Source of the DNA: Kriegella sp963975415
Lineage (GTDB): Bacteria; Bacteroidota; Bacteroidia; Flavobacteriales; Flavobacteriaceae
Direction: 5' to 3'
Assembly (NCBI RefSeq): GCF_963975415.1
Contig: NZ_CAXBGN010000003.1
Span: 310,001-374,000, forward strand
Length of the DNA: 64,000 nucleotides
A program made the translations under genes and the position numbers. The notes beneath the pieces are model-generated. The model made no database searches and was not told the origin of the DNA. It saw nothing but the letters and a program-made list of their open reading frames with translations. Positions within the stretch are counted from its first letter, which is position 1. Each line of letters opens with the position of its first letter. Positions 9,494 through 18,048 of the stretch are shown here, piece by piece.

Positions 9494-10033
9494 ATGAAAA
9501 CTTTAAAATCAATTACAATAATGATCACCATGCTCGTAGCTTTTGGAGTCTTCTCACAAAGCAACGACGATCAAAGGATTATCAAGGATGCCGAAAAGGC
9601 CAAAGTAGAACTACAGGCTGTAGATAAAGGTCTCGACCGATTTTTTAAGAATGCTTCGGGATATGTCGTTTTTCCGAATGTCGGTGAAGGCGGCTTTATC
9701 GTCGGGGCAGCATCAGGTAATGGTGTGGTTTACCAAAATGGAAAAATTGTCGGTATGGCCGATTTAAAAAAATTGGACGTCGGATTTCAAGCTGGTGGTC
9801 AAGCGCTTACCGAGATTATATTTTTTGAAACTGAAGATGCCTTAAATGCCTTTAAACAGGGGCAATATAAGTTTTCAGCAGAAGCGTCGGCAATAGCTCT
9901 AGAAAGGGGTGTTGCCGCTAAAGCTAATTATAATGATGGGGTAGTGGCGTTTATTAAGCCTAAAAAAGGTTTGATGGCCGACCTTTCAATAGGAGGCCAA
10001 AAATTTGAGTATGCTCCTCTCGATAGCCAATAA
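9494..10033 (+). CDS. Secreted SYLF (Ysc84) domain protein
   Basis: A 179-residue protein with a cleavable signal peptide (hydrophobic core to VFSQ, about residue 22). The remainder is the SYLF domain: FFKNASGYVVFPNVGEGGFI, then GAASGNGVVY and VGFQAGGQALTEIIFFE, ending FSIGG-like (MADLSIGGQKFEY). In eukaryotes SYLF domains bind phosphoinositides and actin; in bacteria these periplasmic lipid-associated proteins have no assigned job. A strong hairpin terminator follows at 10056. Monocistronic. Confidence 0.88.
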   Translation: MKTLKSITIMITMLVAFGVFSQSNDDQRIIKDAEKAKVELQAVDKGLDRFFKNASGYVVFPNVGEGGFIVGAASGNGVVYQNGKIVGMADLKKLDVGFQAGGQALTEIIFFETEDALNAFKQGQYKFSAEASAIALERGVAAKANYNDGVVAFIKPKKGLMADLSIGGQKFEYAPLDSQ

Positions 10034-10055
10034 ATAAATTAAGAATACAATAGTG

Positions 10056-10085
10056 AAAAAGTCGGCGTAATCGCCGACTTTTTTA
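10056..10085. terminator. Bidirectional rho-independent terminator
   Basis: Stem AAAAAGTCGGCG / CGCCGACTTTTT with a TAAT loop, followed by T-runs on both strands. It sits between the convergent SYLF and sulfatase genes and can end both. Confidence 0.9.
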
Positions 10086-10116
10086 TGCATATCATAGATA
10101 ATCAAACCGCGATTTT

Positions 10117-11742
10117 TTATTTTTTTGCGCTATTTTTATAGATATCGATATAGTGTTGATCCAATGTCGAGGAGTCCTTATATTTCTTTCGGAGTTCTTC
10201 CAATTCCTTGTGTAGCTTTTCTACTACTGATGCGTATTCCGGGTCGTTGTAAACATTGTTCATTTCGTTCGGATCTTTTTTACGGTCGTAAAGTTCCCAT
10301 TCGTCTACATCATAGTAGAAATGGACCAATTTGTATTCTTTGGTGACGATACCGTAATGGCGTTTGACCATGTGTACACTTGGGTATTCATAATAGTGGT
10401 AGTAGACGGCCTCACGATTCCATTGGTCGTTTTGGCCCTTTAAAAGTGGCATAAGGCTTTCGCCTTGCATATCATCCGGGGCTTCGATTTGTGCAGCCTC
10501 TAAAAAAGTTTGGGCAAAATCAAGATTCTGTACCATTTCTTCGTTGGTCGTCCCTGCTTTAATTTCGTTGGGCCATCGAATCAACAATGGTGTTTTGAAC
10601 GATTCGTCATATATAAAACGCTTATCGAACCAACCGTGTTCACCGAGATAAAAACCTTGATCGGAAGTATAGACGACTATCGTATTTTCGGCCAATCCGC
10701 TTTCATCCAAATAATCTAAAAATCGCCCAACATTATCGTCAACAGAAGATATACTTCCCAAATAGTCTTGCATATACCGCTGGTATTTCCAAATCATTTT
10801 TTCCTTGTCGGTCATCGAAGGCCACCTCGATTTAAAATCTTCATTGATGGAATCTAAAATTACCTTGTATGCGCTTTTTTGTTCTTCGGTGCCTCGATTG
10901 AATTCGTTGTACACGCTGGCCTGTTGTTGTTCGACTTTGGGTTCAACGCCTCCCATGGCTTCAATAGTTTCGGGCCATATTTTACTGTCGTGTCCGTATT
11001 GCATATGGGTCAGCAGATTCATCTCTGCAGTCTTGGCAGCGGTGCCCCTGTTCTCATAATTGTCGAAAAGCGTTTCGGGTAGGGGGAAGGTCTTCTTAGA
11101 AAATTCTTCAAATTTGTCGGGTCTCGGCCACCAAGGTCTATGCGGCGCTTTGTGTAGGTATGCCAACATAAACGGCTTGTCGCTATCGCGTTGTTTATCC
11201 AGCCAATTGATACTTAAATCGGTAATGATATCGGTTACATAACCCGTAATCGTGGTATCTCCATTTTTAGTAATAAAGTCCGGATTGATATAATGCCCCT
11301 GGCCGGGTAAAATTAGAAATTCATCTACGCCTTTGGGGCTGTTGCCAAAATGTAGTTTTCCGAACATTGCCGTTTGGTATCCTGCTTTTTTAAATAATTG
11401 AGGAAAGGTTACCTGTGTGGTATCAAACGGCATGCGATTATCTATTTTGCCATTGATATGGGTATGTTTTCCTGTAAGTATAGTGGCCCTGGCAGGAGCA
11501 CAAATCGAATTGGTCACGCAGGCATTGGTAAACAGCATGCCCTCATTGGCTATACGGTCAATATTTGGCGTATTTATCAATCGCTTGTCATAAGCACTAA
11601 TGGCCTGGTATGCATGGTCATCAGACATTATAAAGACGATGTTGGGTCTTTTCTTTTCAGGAGCTTTTTTTTCACCTTGTTCACAGCCAAAAATGGTGAA
11701 TGCGGCAATCGATAAAACTAAAAAGTTAAATTTTGTTTTCAT
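10117..11742 (-). CDS. Sulfatase (family S1), lipoprotein
   Basis: A 541-residue lipoprotein (lipobox ending FGC, Cys20). The S1 formylglycine-type sulfatase domain starts at PNIVFIMSDDH, with Asp41-Asp42 as metal ligands. The maturation motif C-x-P-x-R is present as Cys81-A-P-A-R85 within NSICAPARATILTGKH, so the cysteine would be converted to formylglycine by an anaerobic-type maturase encoded elsewhere. VVYTSDQGFYLGEHGWFDKR near residue 360 is the second metal-binding segment. Its length and C-terminal YDRKKDPNEMNN block are typical of sulfatases acting on sulfated algal polysaccharides or glycosaminoglycans; the exact substrate is unknown. It lies 86 bp downstream of the ROK kinase gene on the same strand. 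Confidence 0.92.
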   Translation of the reverse strand: MKTKFNFLVLSIAAFTIFGCEQGEKKAPEKKRPNIVFIMSDDHAYQAISAYDKRLINTPNIDRIANEGMLFTNACVTNSICAPARATILTGKHTHINGKIDNRMPFDTTQVTFPQLFKKAGYQTAMFGKLHFGNSPKGVDEFLILPGQGHYINPDFITKNGDTTITGYVTDIITDLSINWLDKQRDSDKPFMLAYLHKAPHRPWWPRPDKFEEFSKKTFPLPETLFDNYENRGTAAKTAEMNLLTHMQYGHDSKIWPETIEAMGGVEPKVEQQQASVYNEFNRGTEEQKSAYKVILDSINEDFKSRWPSMTDKEKMIWKYQRYMQDYLGSISSVDDNVGRFLDYLDESGLAENTIVVYTSDQGFYLGEHGWFDKRFIYDESFKTPLLIRWPNEIKAGTTNEEMVQNLDFAQTFLEAAQIEAPDDMQGESLMPLLKGQNDQWNREAVYYHYYEYPSVHMVKRHYGIVTKEYKLVHFYYDVDEWELYDRKKDPNEMNNVYNDPEYASVVEKLHKELEELRKKYKDSSTLDQHYIDIYKNSAKK

Positions 11743-11827
11743 TTGATACGACTTTGTTCAGGTTTTAAATATGGGTTGAAATTTAATAGCATTTATATCC
11801 ATATCTTCTATTGGTTTTCAAATATAA

Positions 11828-12940
11828 CTATTGCAAGCTTAACTTTTCTAGCGCATAGGCATAAGCTCCAAGGGCTATCATTGCCGCCGTATCGTTTTTA
11901 GATACGCCCACTCCCGTTCGCAGCATTGAATCATAGGTTATCTTTTTATCGGTATTGGGTATGGCAATTTCTTTTTGGTTTCCCAAAAGTAGTTTTTTCT
12001 TTTCCTCTGGATTTTCCAAATTAAAAACCTGTTGGGGCAGGCGGGCCACGGTATTTCCATCGGGAAGTATATATTTCGATCTCATTTGTTGAAACATTGC
12101 CGGTGAAAAAAGATCGAATGCCGCAGAAACTCCTCCTCCGAGAACAACGACTCCATCGATAACAGCTATTAAATTCGCTAGCGCTTCGCCAAGTACGGTG
12201 CCAAAATCGTTATAGGTGGCCAGCGCCGCTTCTTGATTACCCGATACTTTCCCTTTTGCGATATGGTATATGTCGACGGGCATGCCAACTTCTGCCAATG
12301 GTGATTTCGATTTTAGTGCGTAACTTCTGCGTATGCCCTCACGGCTAAGGTGTTCCTCTACATAAGAATCGGTACAAAGAAAGTCGCGTAACAACCAACC
12401 CTCGCCACCATTTGAATTGTCTCCGGTTATCAACTGGTTATTGCTTACCAGGCCAACGCCAAAGCCAGTTCCCAAGGTGATGCCGACTAAATTTTTGAAC
12501 CGCTTTAGGTTTTCGGCTTCCCTTAAGTTTTCATTCAATTCGGGGAGCAGGCCACCAAGTGCCTCTCCGTAGGTAAATAAATTGCCATCATTATTGATGT
12601 ATACGGGAATGTCGAAGTGATGTTCGAGCATGGGGCCTAGGGCAACACCACCCCGAAAGGCTGGGAGGTTGGGAAGGTCTCCAATAATACCTCGAGGATA
12701 ATCTGCCGGTCCGGGAAAAGCAAAGCTTATGGCCGCTGGCACAGCGGGGAGTATCTTTTTTACCAATTCAAAACCGGTAATGATAGATTCAAGACATTGG
12801 GTCAAATCGTGCGAATTTGGATCGAGGCGTATGGGGTCGATTATCGGGCGATTCTCTTGAATGGCCGAGAAAACGAAATTAGTTCCTCCCGCGTCAAGGG
12901 TCATAACAATACGGGCGTCTTTATTGGTCGTATTTTTCAT
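11828..12940 (-). CDS. ROK-family sugar kinase (zinc motif missing)
   Basis: A 370-residue ROK-family protein. It shows the phosphate-1 motif D16-A-G-G-T20, a sugar-binding loop PVYINNDGNLFTYGEALGG, a GITLGTGFGVGLV phosphate-2 segment and an adenosine motif VVLGGGVSAAF, with no N-terminal HTH. It is therefore a kinase rather than a NagC-type repressor. The zinc-binding C-x-C-G-x2-G-C-x-E consensus of most ROK kinases is replaced by GWLLRDFLCTDSYVEEHLS, with a single cysteine. It probably phosphorylates a monosaccharide released by the glycosidase and sulfatase system; the sugar is unknown. A perfect 7-bp inverted repeat lies ~110 bp upstream. Confidence 0.85.
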   Translation of the reverse strand: MKNTTNKDARIVMTLDAGGTNFVFSAIQENRPIIDPIRLDPNSHDLTQCLESIITGFELVKKILPAVPAAISFAFPGPADYPRGIIGDLPNLPAFRGGVALGPMLEHHFDIPVYINNDGNLFTYGEALGGLLPELNENLREAENLKRFKNLVGITLGTGFGVGLVSNNQLITGDNSNGGEGWLLRDFLCTDSYVEEHLSREGIRRSYALKSKSPLAEVGMPVDIYHIAKGKVSGNQEAALATYNDFGTVLGEALANLIAVIDGVVVLGGGVSAAFDLFSPAMFQQMRSKYILPDGNTVARLPQQVFNLENPEEKKKLLLGNQKEIAIPNTDKKITYDSMLRTGVGVSKNDTAAMIALGAYAYALEKLSLQ

Positions 12941-13429
12941 TTATCGGGTACGTCTGATTTTCATTTCAATCAATGTATTCAAAGGGAAATCAACAGTTAT
13001 GGGTTTTAATGGTGTTACATTTTAAGATTCCAGCTATTAAAGACCATTTACACAATTTGCTGTGTAAGATACAAATGATTAGGTACATGCAGGAGTTCCG
13101 TAAATAATAATAGTGGTAGGAAGTGAAGTTTTTAAGGCTTTTTTTTATGTCAACTGCAGGTTTTCAGGTTCGTTCAATTGATTCTTGACGAATTGATGCT
13201 TTATGGATAAAAACTATTGATTCTATGGGATGATGTTTTAAATTTATCGGAATTTTGACATCAATCTTGAAGCGTTGGTGCTGCCAGTAGTGCATTGTAA
13301 GTTTCTGTGATTGCTCGAGATATGGGGGGTGTTTTGTGGTAAGAGCTTAGCATAGGGTCAATATTAGATGTTTTTGCGTCTATGCTTCGCTAGAAATAAG
13401 CTTATCCTTGAAATTAAAATAGAAAGGAT
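12941..13429. other. 489-bp non-coding stretch upstream of the ROK gene
   Basis: No open frame with coding character is visible on either strand. It should contain the minus-strand promoter of the ROK-sulfatase unit and the plus-strand promoter of the 58-residue ORF and DUF808 gene. The one clear structure is the inverted repeat at 13048-13067. Confidence 0.5.
13048..13067. promoter_or_regulatory. Inverted repeat TTACACA-N6-TGTGTAA, candidate operator
   Basis: Perfect 7-bp arms (13048-13054 and 13061-13067) around ATTTGC. It lies 108-127 bp upstream of the ROK start codon and has dimeric-regulator-site geometry. No regulator of this unit is encoded next to it. Confidence 0.4.
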
Positions 13430-13606
13430 ATGAAAGTTTCAACATTAATTGGAGTAGCTTCGGCAGTGGTTAAGAGCCGAAAATTTAAAATTGTATTGGT
13501 CGGATTGCAGCTGGGTTTTTTGGCAATAAAAGTTCTTTCGGAGGAAAATGGACCAAAAAATTCGAAGAAAAAGAAGAAAAAGAAAAAACTGTTGATCGGC
13601 AATTAA
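13430..13606 (+). CDS. 58-residue membrane-anchored protein with polylysine tail
   Basis: The ATG at 13430, preceded by AAAGGAT, opens a 58-codon frame ending 19 bp before the DUF808 gene. The product has a basic N-terminal segment (SAVVKSRKFK) and one hydrophobic helix (IVLVGLQLGFLAIKVL, residues 21-36). After GPKNS comes a run of eight lysines followed by LLIGN. I do not recognise a family. Close spacing implies co-transcription with DUF808, so it may be a small partner of that membrane protein. Confidence 0.6.
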   Translation: MKVSTLIGVASAVVKSRKFKIVLVGLQLGFLAIKVLSEENGPKNSKKKKKKKKLLIGN

Positions 13607-13625
13607 AATTAGATAACGACATACT

Positions 13626-14501
13626 ATGGCATCAGGATTTTTTGCATTATTAGACGATATAGCGAGTTTGATGGACGATGTAGGGGCGATGAGTAAGATT
13701 GCCGGAAAAAAAACCGCTGGTATTTTAGGCGATGATTTGGCGGTAAATGCCGAAAAGGCTTCCGGTTTTATTGCATCGCGGGAAATTCCGGTATTGTGGG
13801 CCATTTCAAAAGGTTCATTGCTTAATAAAGTCATCATTCTCCCCATAGCCTTTCTTTTAAGCGCATTTTTACCATGGGCGGTGATTGCGATTTTGGTGCT
13901 TGGGGGGCTTTATCTGGCATATGAAGGTGCCGAGAAAATCTATGAATATTTTGTACCCCATGAGCATTCGGTAATTGCAGCCAATGCGCCTAAAATGACC
14001 AAAGAAGAAATATTGATTTTAGAAAAGGAAAAAATCAAATCGGCGATTGTAACCGATTTTATACTTTCGATTGAAATTGTAATTATAGCACTCGGAACAG
14101 TAGTGAACGAGCCGATTGCAACTCAAATCTTGGTGGTATCAATTATCGCTTTGGTCGCTACTGTGGGAGTTTACGGAATCGTGGCATTGATTGTTCGGAT
14201 GGACGATTTTGGAGTTTATCTTATAGGGTTGAACGAAAGGGATAATAGCGTGTCCGATTTTTTTGGAAAGATGCTCGTTGGTGCATTGCCATGGGTCATT
14301 AAAAGTTTATCGGTAATCGGAACAATAGCATTGATTTTGGTCGCAGGGGGTATTTTTGTGCATAATCTTGATTTTCTGCACACTTGGCTTCATGGAATTC
14401 CGGGAATCTTGGGGGAATTTATCACGGGCTTGGTCGTTGGTTTTATCTGCCTTTTTACGATAATGCTGTTTAAAGGTATTTGGAAAAAGATAGCACATTA
14501 A
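13626..14501 (+). CDS. DUF808 / YedI-family inner-membrane protein
   Basis: A 291-residue protein. The N-terminal signature of DUF808 (YedI) is complete: SGFFALLDDIASLMDDVGAM, then KKTAGILGDDLAVNAEKASG and IASREIPVLWAISKGS. These are followed by about seven hydrophobic helices (for example ILPIAFLLSAFLPWAVIAIL), then a charged cytosolic segment with PKMTKEEILILEKEKIKSAI and three to four more helices. The function of the family is unknown; the length agrees with E. coli YedI (about 300). Co-transcribed with the 58-residue ORF upstream. Confidence 0.93.
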   Translation: MASGFFALLDDIASLMDDVGAMSKIAGKKTAGILGDDLAVNAEKASGFIASREIPVLWAISKGSLLNKVIILPIAFLLSAFLPWAVIAILVLGGLYLAYEGAEKIYEYFVPHEHSVIAANAPKMTKEEILILEKEKIKSAIVTDFILSIEIVIIALGTVVNEPIATQILVVSIIALVATVGVYGIVALIVRMDDFGVYLIGLNERDNSVSDFFGKMLVGALPWVIKSLSVIGTIALILVAGGIFVHNLDFLHTWLHGIPGILGEFITGLVVGFICLFTIMLFKGIWKKIAH

Positions 14502-14857
14502 CTTGCGCTGAACCAAAATCTATTAAAGTCCCCATTTATTCAAGAAATCTGTTCTTAAAAAGATTTTGAACGGTCAAGGTCTCAGACTTGGGCGTCATCA
14601 CTGTACACTTGAAAATATTTTTCTGTAGAGTTGCTTTGGTAATTTTGGATTGTTACTTCGTACACTGATTTGGTGTAAATATCGCAATGGAATTAGATTC
14701 TGTTCCGATAATTTGTTTATTTTTCTGCAATATTATTACGAAACTGTTAATTGGAGAGGGTGTGGTTTAAGCCTATCTCTAGAAATCTTGCTAATCCCAG
14801 GTCCTTTGGGTTTTTAGCCAAGGTGTTTTTAGGTTTTAATTTATAATAGTAAAGACT
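14502..14857. other. 356-bp intergenic stretch, nothing recognised
   Basis: No coding frame, tRNA or strong hairpin. It separates the DUF808 gene from the GMC oxidoreductase on the same strand and presumably holds the latter's promoter, but no clear TAnnTTTG box was found near the start. Confidence 0.5.
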
Positions 14858-16579
14858 ATGCAGATAAAGGAATCTTCCGAAGTGTATGATGTTATCATTG
14901 TGGGCTCGGGTGCGGGTGGTGGTATGGCGACCAAACAGCTGGCCGATGCGGGCTTAAATGTGGCAGTTGTTGAGGCGGGTCCATATTTTGACCCAAAAGA
15001 CCCCAAGACCATGACCCAGTTAAAATGGCCTTATGAATCACCTCGAAGAGGAGCTAGAACAGATCGAGCCTTTGGTGAATTCGATATGGCCTATGGAGGT
15101 TGGGAGATTGAAGGTGAACCGTACACTCGTGAAGAGGGCACTGAATTTGACTGGTTCAGGTCGCATATGTTGGGTGGTCGTACCAATCACTGGGGTCGAA
15201 TTTCATTGCGTTTTGGCCCTAAAGATTTTAAGGGTAAGGATAGGGATGGTCATGGCGAAAATTGGCCCATCGGTTACGATGACGTAAAACCGTATTACGA
15301 TAAAGTTGATAAATTGATCGGGGTTTTTGGTACAAACGAAGGGCTGGAAGATGATCCCGACGGTTTTTTTCTTCCACCGCCAAAACCGAGGTTACATGAA
15401 TTGTTTTATATCAAAGGGGCTCAAAAATCGGGTATTCCCGTAATTCCTGCCCGAAAGTCGATTTTGACAAAACGAATTAATAATGAAAGAGGAGTATGTT
15501 TTTATTGCAGGCAGTGCGGTCGCTCTTGTTCTATCTATGCCGATTTTTCATCCGGAAGTTGCTTGATTTTCCCCGCCCAGCAAAATGGGGGAAGGGTCAA
15601 GATTTTTGTGAACTCGGTGGTGCGTGAAGTAACTACAAACGAAGAGGGCAGGGCAACGGGAGTTTCCTATATCAGCAAAGATGATAGAAAAGAGTATAAA
15701 TTGAAGGGGAAGGTGGTCATTCTTGCGGCCTCGGCCTGTAGTTCGGCGCGTATTCTATTAAACAGTAAAAGCAAGCAACACCCGAACGGTTTGGGTAATA
15801 GCAGCGACTTGGTGGGCAAATATCTACATGATTCTACGGGAGCTAGTAAAGCGGGATTCATCCCAGCACTGATGAACCGAAAGGTTTCCTATAACGAGGA
15901 TGGCGTAAATGGTATGCACGTATATTCCCCATGGTGGGGCGATAATTCAAAATTGAACTTCCCCCGTGGCTACCATATTGAACTCGGAGGAGGTATGGGA
16001 ATGCCCAATTATGGTTTTGCTATGAACCACAATGAATTCAATAAGTTTTTTGGCCTGAGGGTCGGTGGTTACGGAGATAGTATTCGGGAAGATGTGAAAA
16101 AGTACTATGGTTCGGTCATTGGTATGGCCGGTAGGGGAGAAGCCATAGCGCGTAAAGATAACTTTTGCGAAATCGACCCGACAACTGTCGACCAATTCGG
16201 TATTCCGGTATTGAAGTTCAATTACAAATGGTCTGATTTTGAAATCAACCAAGCAAAACACATGCAAGACACCTTTGAAGAGATTATACACAACATGGGT
16301 GGGGAGCCCATTAGTGAGACGCCCTCGAAAGAAAACCATTACGGCCTTGAGGCCCCGGGAAGGATTATTCACGAGGTCGGGACAACCCGAATGGGAGATG
16401 ACCCCAAGAGTTCAGTGACCAATAGGTTTCAACAACTGCACGATGCAAACAACGTTTTTATTACCGATGCGGGCCCTTTTGTTTCTCAAGGGGATAAAAA
16501 CTGCACATGGACAATCTTGGCACTTTCGTGGCGGGCCAGCGATTATATTATCGAACAATTAAAGCAACAAAATATCTAA
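14858..16579 (+). CDS. GMC-family FAD oxidoreductase with a four-cysteine cluster
   Basis: A 573-residue cytosolic flavoprotein without signal peptide. The dinucleotide fold is at residues ~11-40 (G16-S-G18-A-G-G21, ending VVEAGP). The GMC segments MLGGRTNHWGRISLRF and the C-terminal EVGTTRMGDDPKSSVTN ... NVFITDAGPFVSQGDKNCTW follow the gluconate/sorbitol dehydrogenase branch. Residues 214-224 read CFYCRQCGRSC, giving C-x2-C-x2-C-x3-C, an arrangement otherwise typical of a [4Fe-4S] cluster. The usual companion, a gluconate 2-dehydrogenase subunit 3, is not adjacent. It probably oxidises an alcohol group of a sugar or polyol; the substrate is unknown. Confidence 0.88.
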   Translation: MQIKESSEVYDVIIVGSGAGGGMATKQLADAGLNVAVVEAGPYFDPKDPKTMTQLKWPYESPRRGARTDRAFGEFDMAYGGWEIEGEPYTREEGTEFDWFRSHMLGGRTNHWGRISLRFGPKDFKGKDRDGHGENWPIGYDDVKPYYDKVDKLIGVFGTNEGLEDDPDGFFLPPPKPRLHELFYIKGAQKSGIPVIPARKSILTKRINNERGVCFYCRQCGRSCSIYADFSSGSCLIFPAQQNGGRVKIFVNSVVREVTTNEEGRATGVSYISKDDRKEYKLKGKVVILAASACSSARILLNSKSKQHPNGLGNSSDLVGKYLHDSTGASKAGFIPALMNRKVSYNEDGVNGMHVYSPWWGDNSKLNFPRGYHIELGGGMGMPNYGFAMNHNEFNKFFGLRVGGYGDSIREDVKKYYGSVIGMAGRGEAIARKDNFCEIDPTTVDQFGIPVLKFNYKWSDFEINQAKHMQDTFEEIIHNMGGEPISETPSKENHYGLEAPGRIIHEVGTTRMGDDPKSSVTNRFQQLHDANNVFITDAGPFVSQGDKNCTWTILALSWRASDYIIEQLKQQNI

Positions 16580-16697
16580 GCCTTGTTATTGGGCAATTAA
16601 CAATTTTAAATTTGTGTATTTATTATTCATGTTAAAAAAAAATTATTATGTTTTAATTATGTTTTTTTGTTTAAATGTAAAACATCAGATTTCATTT

Positions 16698-17075
16698 CTA
16701 TCTATTTCCTCCTAAAAGTTCATCCAATTTCATCTCTATTCTGTCAAGTTGATCGGGTATGTCTAATATCCTTTTAATTTTGAATACATCCGTATCTGTT
16801 TGGATTGGGATGTTCAGTTTGTTCGCCTGAGATATAGTGCCGTGTTCGTCAAGTAATATCGGAAGTCTGCCGTGCACTAAGTAGTCATAGCTTACATTTG
16901 GATAAGATTTTACTATCCTGTTAATCATCCCCTGGCTGATACTTGCTTTTCCGTCTAACACATGATAAATCGATGCATGGCTTTTGTAGTTCAATTTTAC
17001 AGATAGGGCGTTTGCCGTAAGTCCCAATGCTTCTAAAAGGTTTTGTAGTTTTTTCGAATCCTCTAATTTTTTCAT
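16698..17075 (-). CDS. XRE-type helix-turn-helix regulator
   Basis: A 125-residue protein. Residues ~6-60 form a lambda-repressor-like HTH: KLQNLLEALGLTANALSVKL, then SHASIYHVLDGKASISQGMI and NRIVKSYPNVSYDYLVHG. The C-terminal half is short, ends in a predicted helix (IPDQLDRIEMKLDELLGG) likely to dimerise, and lacks an S24 peptidase domain. The gene is flanked by very A+T-rich DNA on both sides and lies ~200 bp downstream of tRNA-Arg on the same strand. Phage repressors look like this, but no other phage gene is present. A small palindrome sits just upstream of the start. Confidence 0.85.
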   Translation of the reverse strand: MKKLEDSKKLQNLLEALGLTANALSVKLNYKSHASIYHVLDGKASISQGMINRIVKSYPNVSYDYLVHGRLPILLDEHGTISQANKLNIPIQTDTDVFKIKRILDIPDQLDRIEMKLDELLGGNR

Positions 17076-17094
17076 TTCCTGAACTTAAATTATT

Positions 17095-17109
17095 GTTATG
17101 TTTTATAAC
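17095..17109. promoter_or_regulatory. Palindrome GTTAT-N5-ATAAC in the XRE promoter
   Basis: Perfect 5-bp arms, 20-34 bp upstream of the XRE ATG, where an autoregulatory operator would be expected. The arms are short and A+T-rich, so chance is possible. Confidence 0.35.
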
Positions 17110-17250
17110 ACAAAAATATAATATTTATATTAATTGACAAATTATATCTATAAAATAAAAATATTTATTGTGTTTTTGTGTATCTGAGCTATTTTGTGAG
17201 GTATTAATATGATGTCGGGAAGATATTGGACAAATAACACGGTTTGAAAT

Positions 17251-17291
17251 AAAAAAACCCCCTAAAACATAGCGTTTTAAGAGGTTTTGTT
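17251..17291 (-). terminator. Terminator downstream of tRNA-Arg
   Basis: On the minus strand an imperfect stem (AACCTCTTAAAACG / GTTTTAGGGGGTT, loop CTAT) is followed by a run of T, immediately 3' of the tRNA. Confidence 0.75.
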
Positions 17292-17292
17292 G

Positions 17293-17366
17293 TGATCCTG
17301 ACAAGATTCGAACTTGTAACCTTCTGATTCGTAGTCAGATGCGCTATCCAGTTGCGCCACAGGACC
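17293..17366 (-). tRNA. tRNA-Arg (anticodon ACG)
   Basis: A 74-nt cloverleaf. The acceptor stem GGTCCTG / CAGGATC has one G-U pair, with discriminator A at 17293. The D arm is GCGCAACTGGATAGCGC, the anticodon arm is CTGACTACGAATCAG with anticodon ACG, and the T arm contains TTCGAAT. CCA is not encoded. It reads CGN arginine codons after A34 deamination. No duplicated 3' end suggesting an integrated element was seen nearby. Confidence 0.97.
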
Positions 17367-17535
17367 AATATGTCATTTTTTTATTCTAAAATGGCGCTCC
17401 GATTCAAAATAAAATCCGACATTTCTTTTAACAGATATGCCAGCACCGAGAAATCATTTTAGCCCACTTTTTATATAACGGGGGTGCAAATATATTTCTT
17501 TTTAAATTTACGGCAAAATATACTTAGCTTATTAA

Positions 17536-18048
17536 ATGGATTTGAAAAGCTTTATTCGCGATATTGAAGACTTTCCTCGAAAAGGAGTAGTTTTTAAAGA
17601 TATTACCCCATTATTACTAGATGCTACGGCGATGCGCAAAGCATCGAACATGCTTTTCGAAATGATTGGTGAAACGAAAGTAGATAAGGTTATTGGAATG
17701 GAAAGCCGCGGTTTTTTCTTCGCTCCCTTACTTGCCGATAAGCTCAATGCAGGATTTGTACCTGTTCGGAAACCCGGAAAACTACCTTTTGAAAAAATAA
17801 GTCATTCATACGGACTGGAATATGGCACCGACATACTCGAAATTCACACCGACAGTATTTTAAAAGGAGAAAGAGTATTGGTTCACGACGATGTACTGGC
17901 TACCGGTGGTACCGCAGCGGCTGTATGTAAATTAGTAGAACAATTGGGGGGAGAAATCGTGCAGTTTAATTTTTTAATCGAATTAGCGTTTTTAAAGGGC
18001 AGGGAGAAGCTCCAGGGCCATACCGTAAAATCATTAATGAGGTACTAG
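17536..18048 (+). CDS. apt: Adenine phosphoribosyltransferase
   Basis: A 170-residue enzyme of the purine salvage pathway: adenine + PRPP to AMP + PPi, cytosolic. The type I PRTase core is clear: FPRKGVVFKDITPLLLD (hood), VIGMESRGFFFAPLLADKL (base pocket), the flexible loop VPVRKPGKLPFEK and the PRPP motif VLVHDDVLATGGTAAAVC. Full length for the family (about 170-180). Its last 4 bp overlap the 3' end of a small gene on the opposite strand. Confidence 0.96.
   Translation: MDLKSFIRDIEDFPRKGVVFKDITPLLLDATAMRKASNMLFEMIGETKVDKVIGMESRGFFFAPLLADKLNAGFVPVRKPGKLPFEKISHSYGLEYGTDILEIHTDSILKGERVLVHDDVLATGGTAAAVCKLVEQLGGEIVQFNFLIELAFLKGREKLQGHTVKSLMRY

Noticed and set aside
13445..13846. 133-residue minus-strand frame over the 58-residue ORF and DUF808 start
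   Set aside because: Phe-rich antisense of the polylysine segment and DUF808; a shadow frame.
17257..17280. CCCCCTAAAAC in the tRNA-Arg terminator resembles the glnK operator arm
   Set aside because: The required AGGG half at N7-8 is missing and the sequence is part of a terminator stem.
16698..17366. XRE gene plus tRNA-Arg as a small integrated element
   Set aside because: No integrase, no duplicated tRNA 3' end and no other mobile gene; a stand-alone regulator is simpler.
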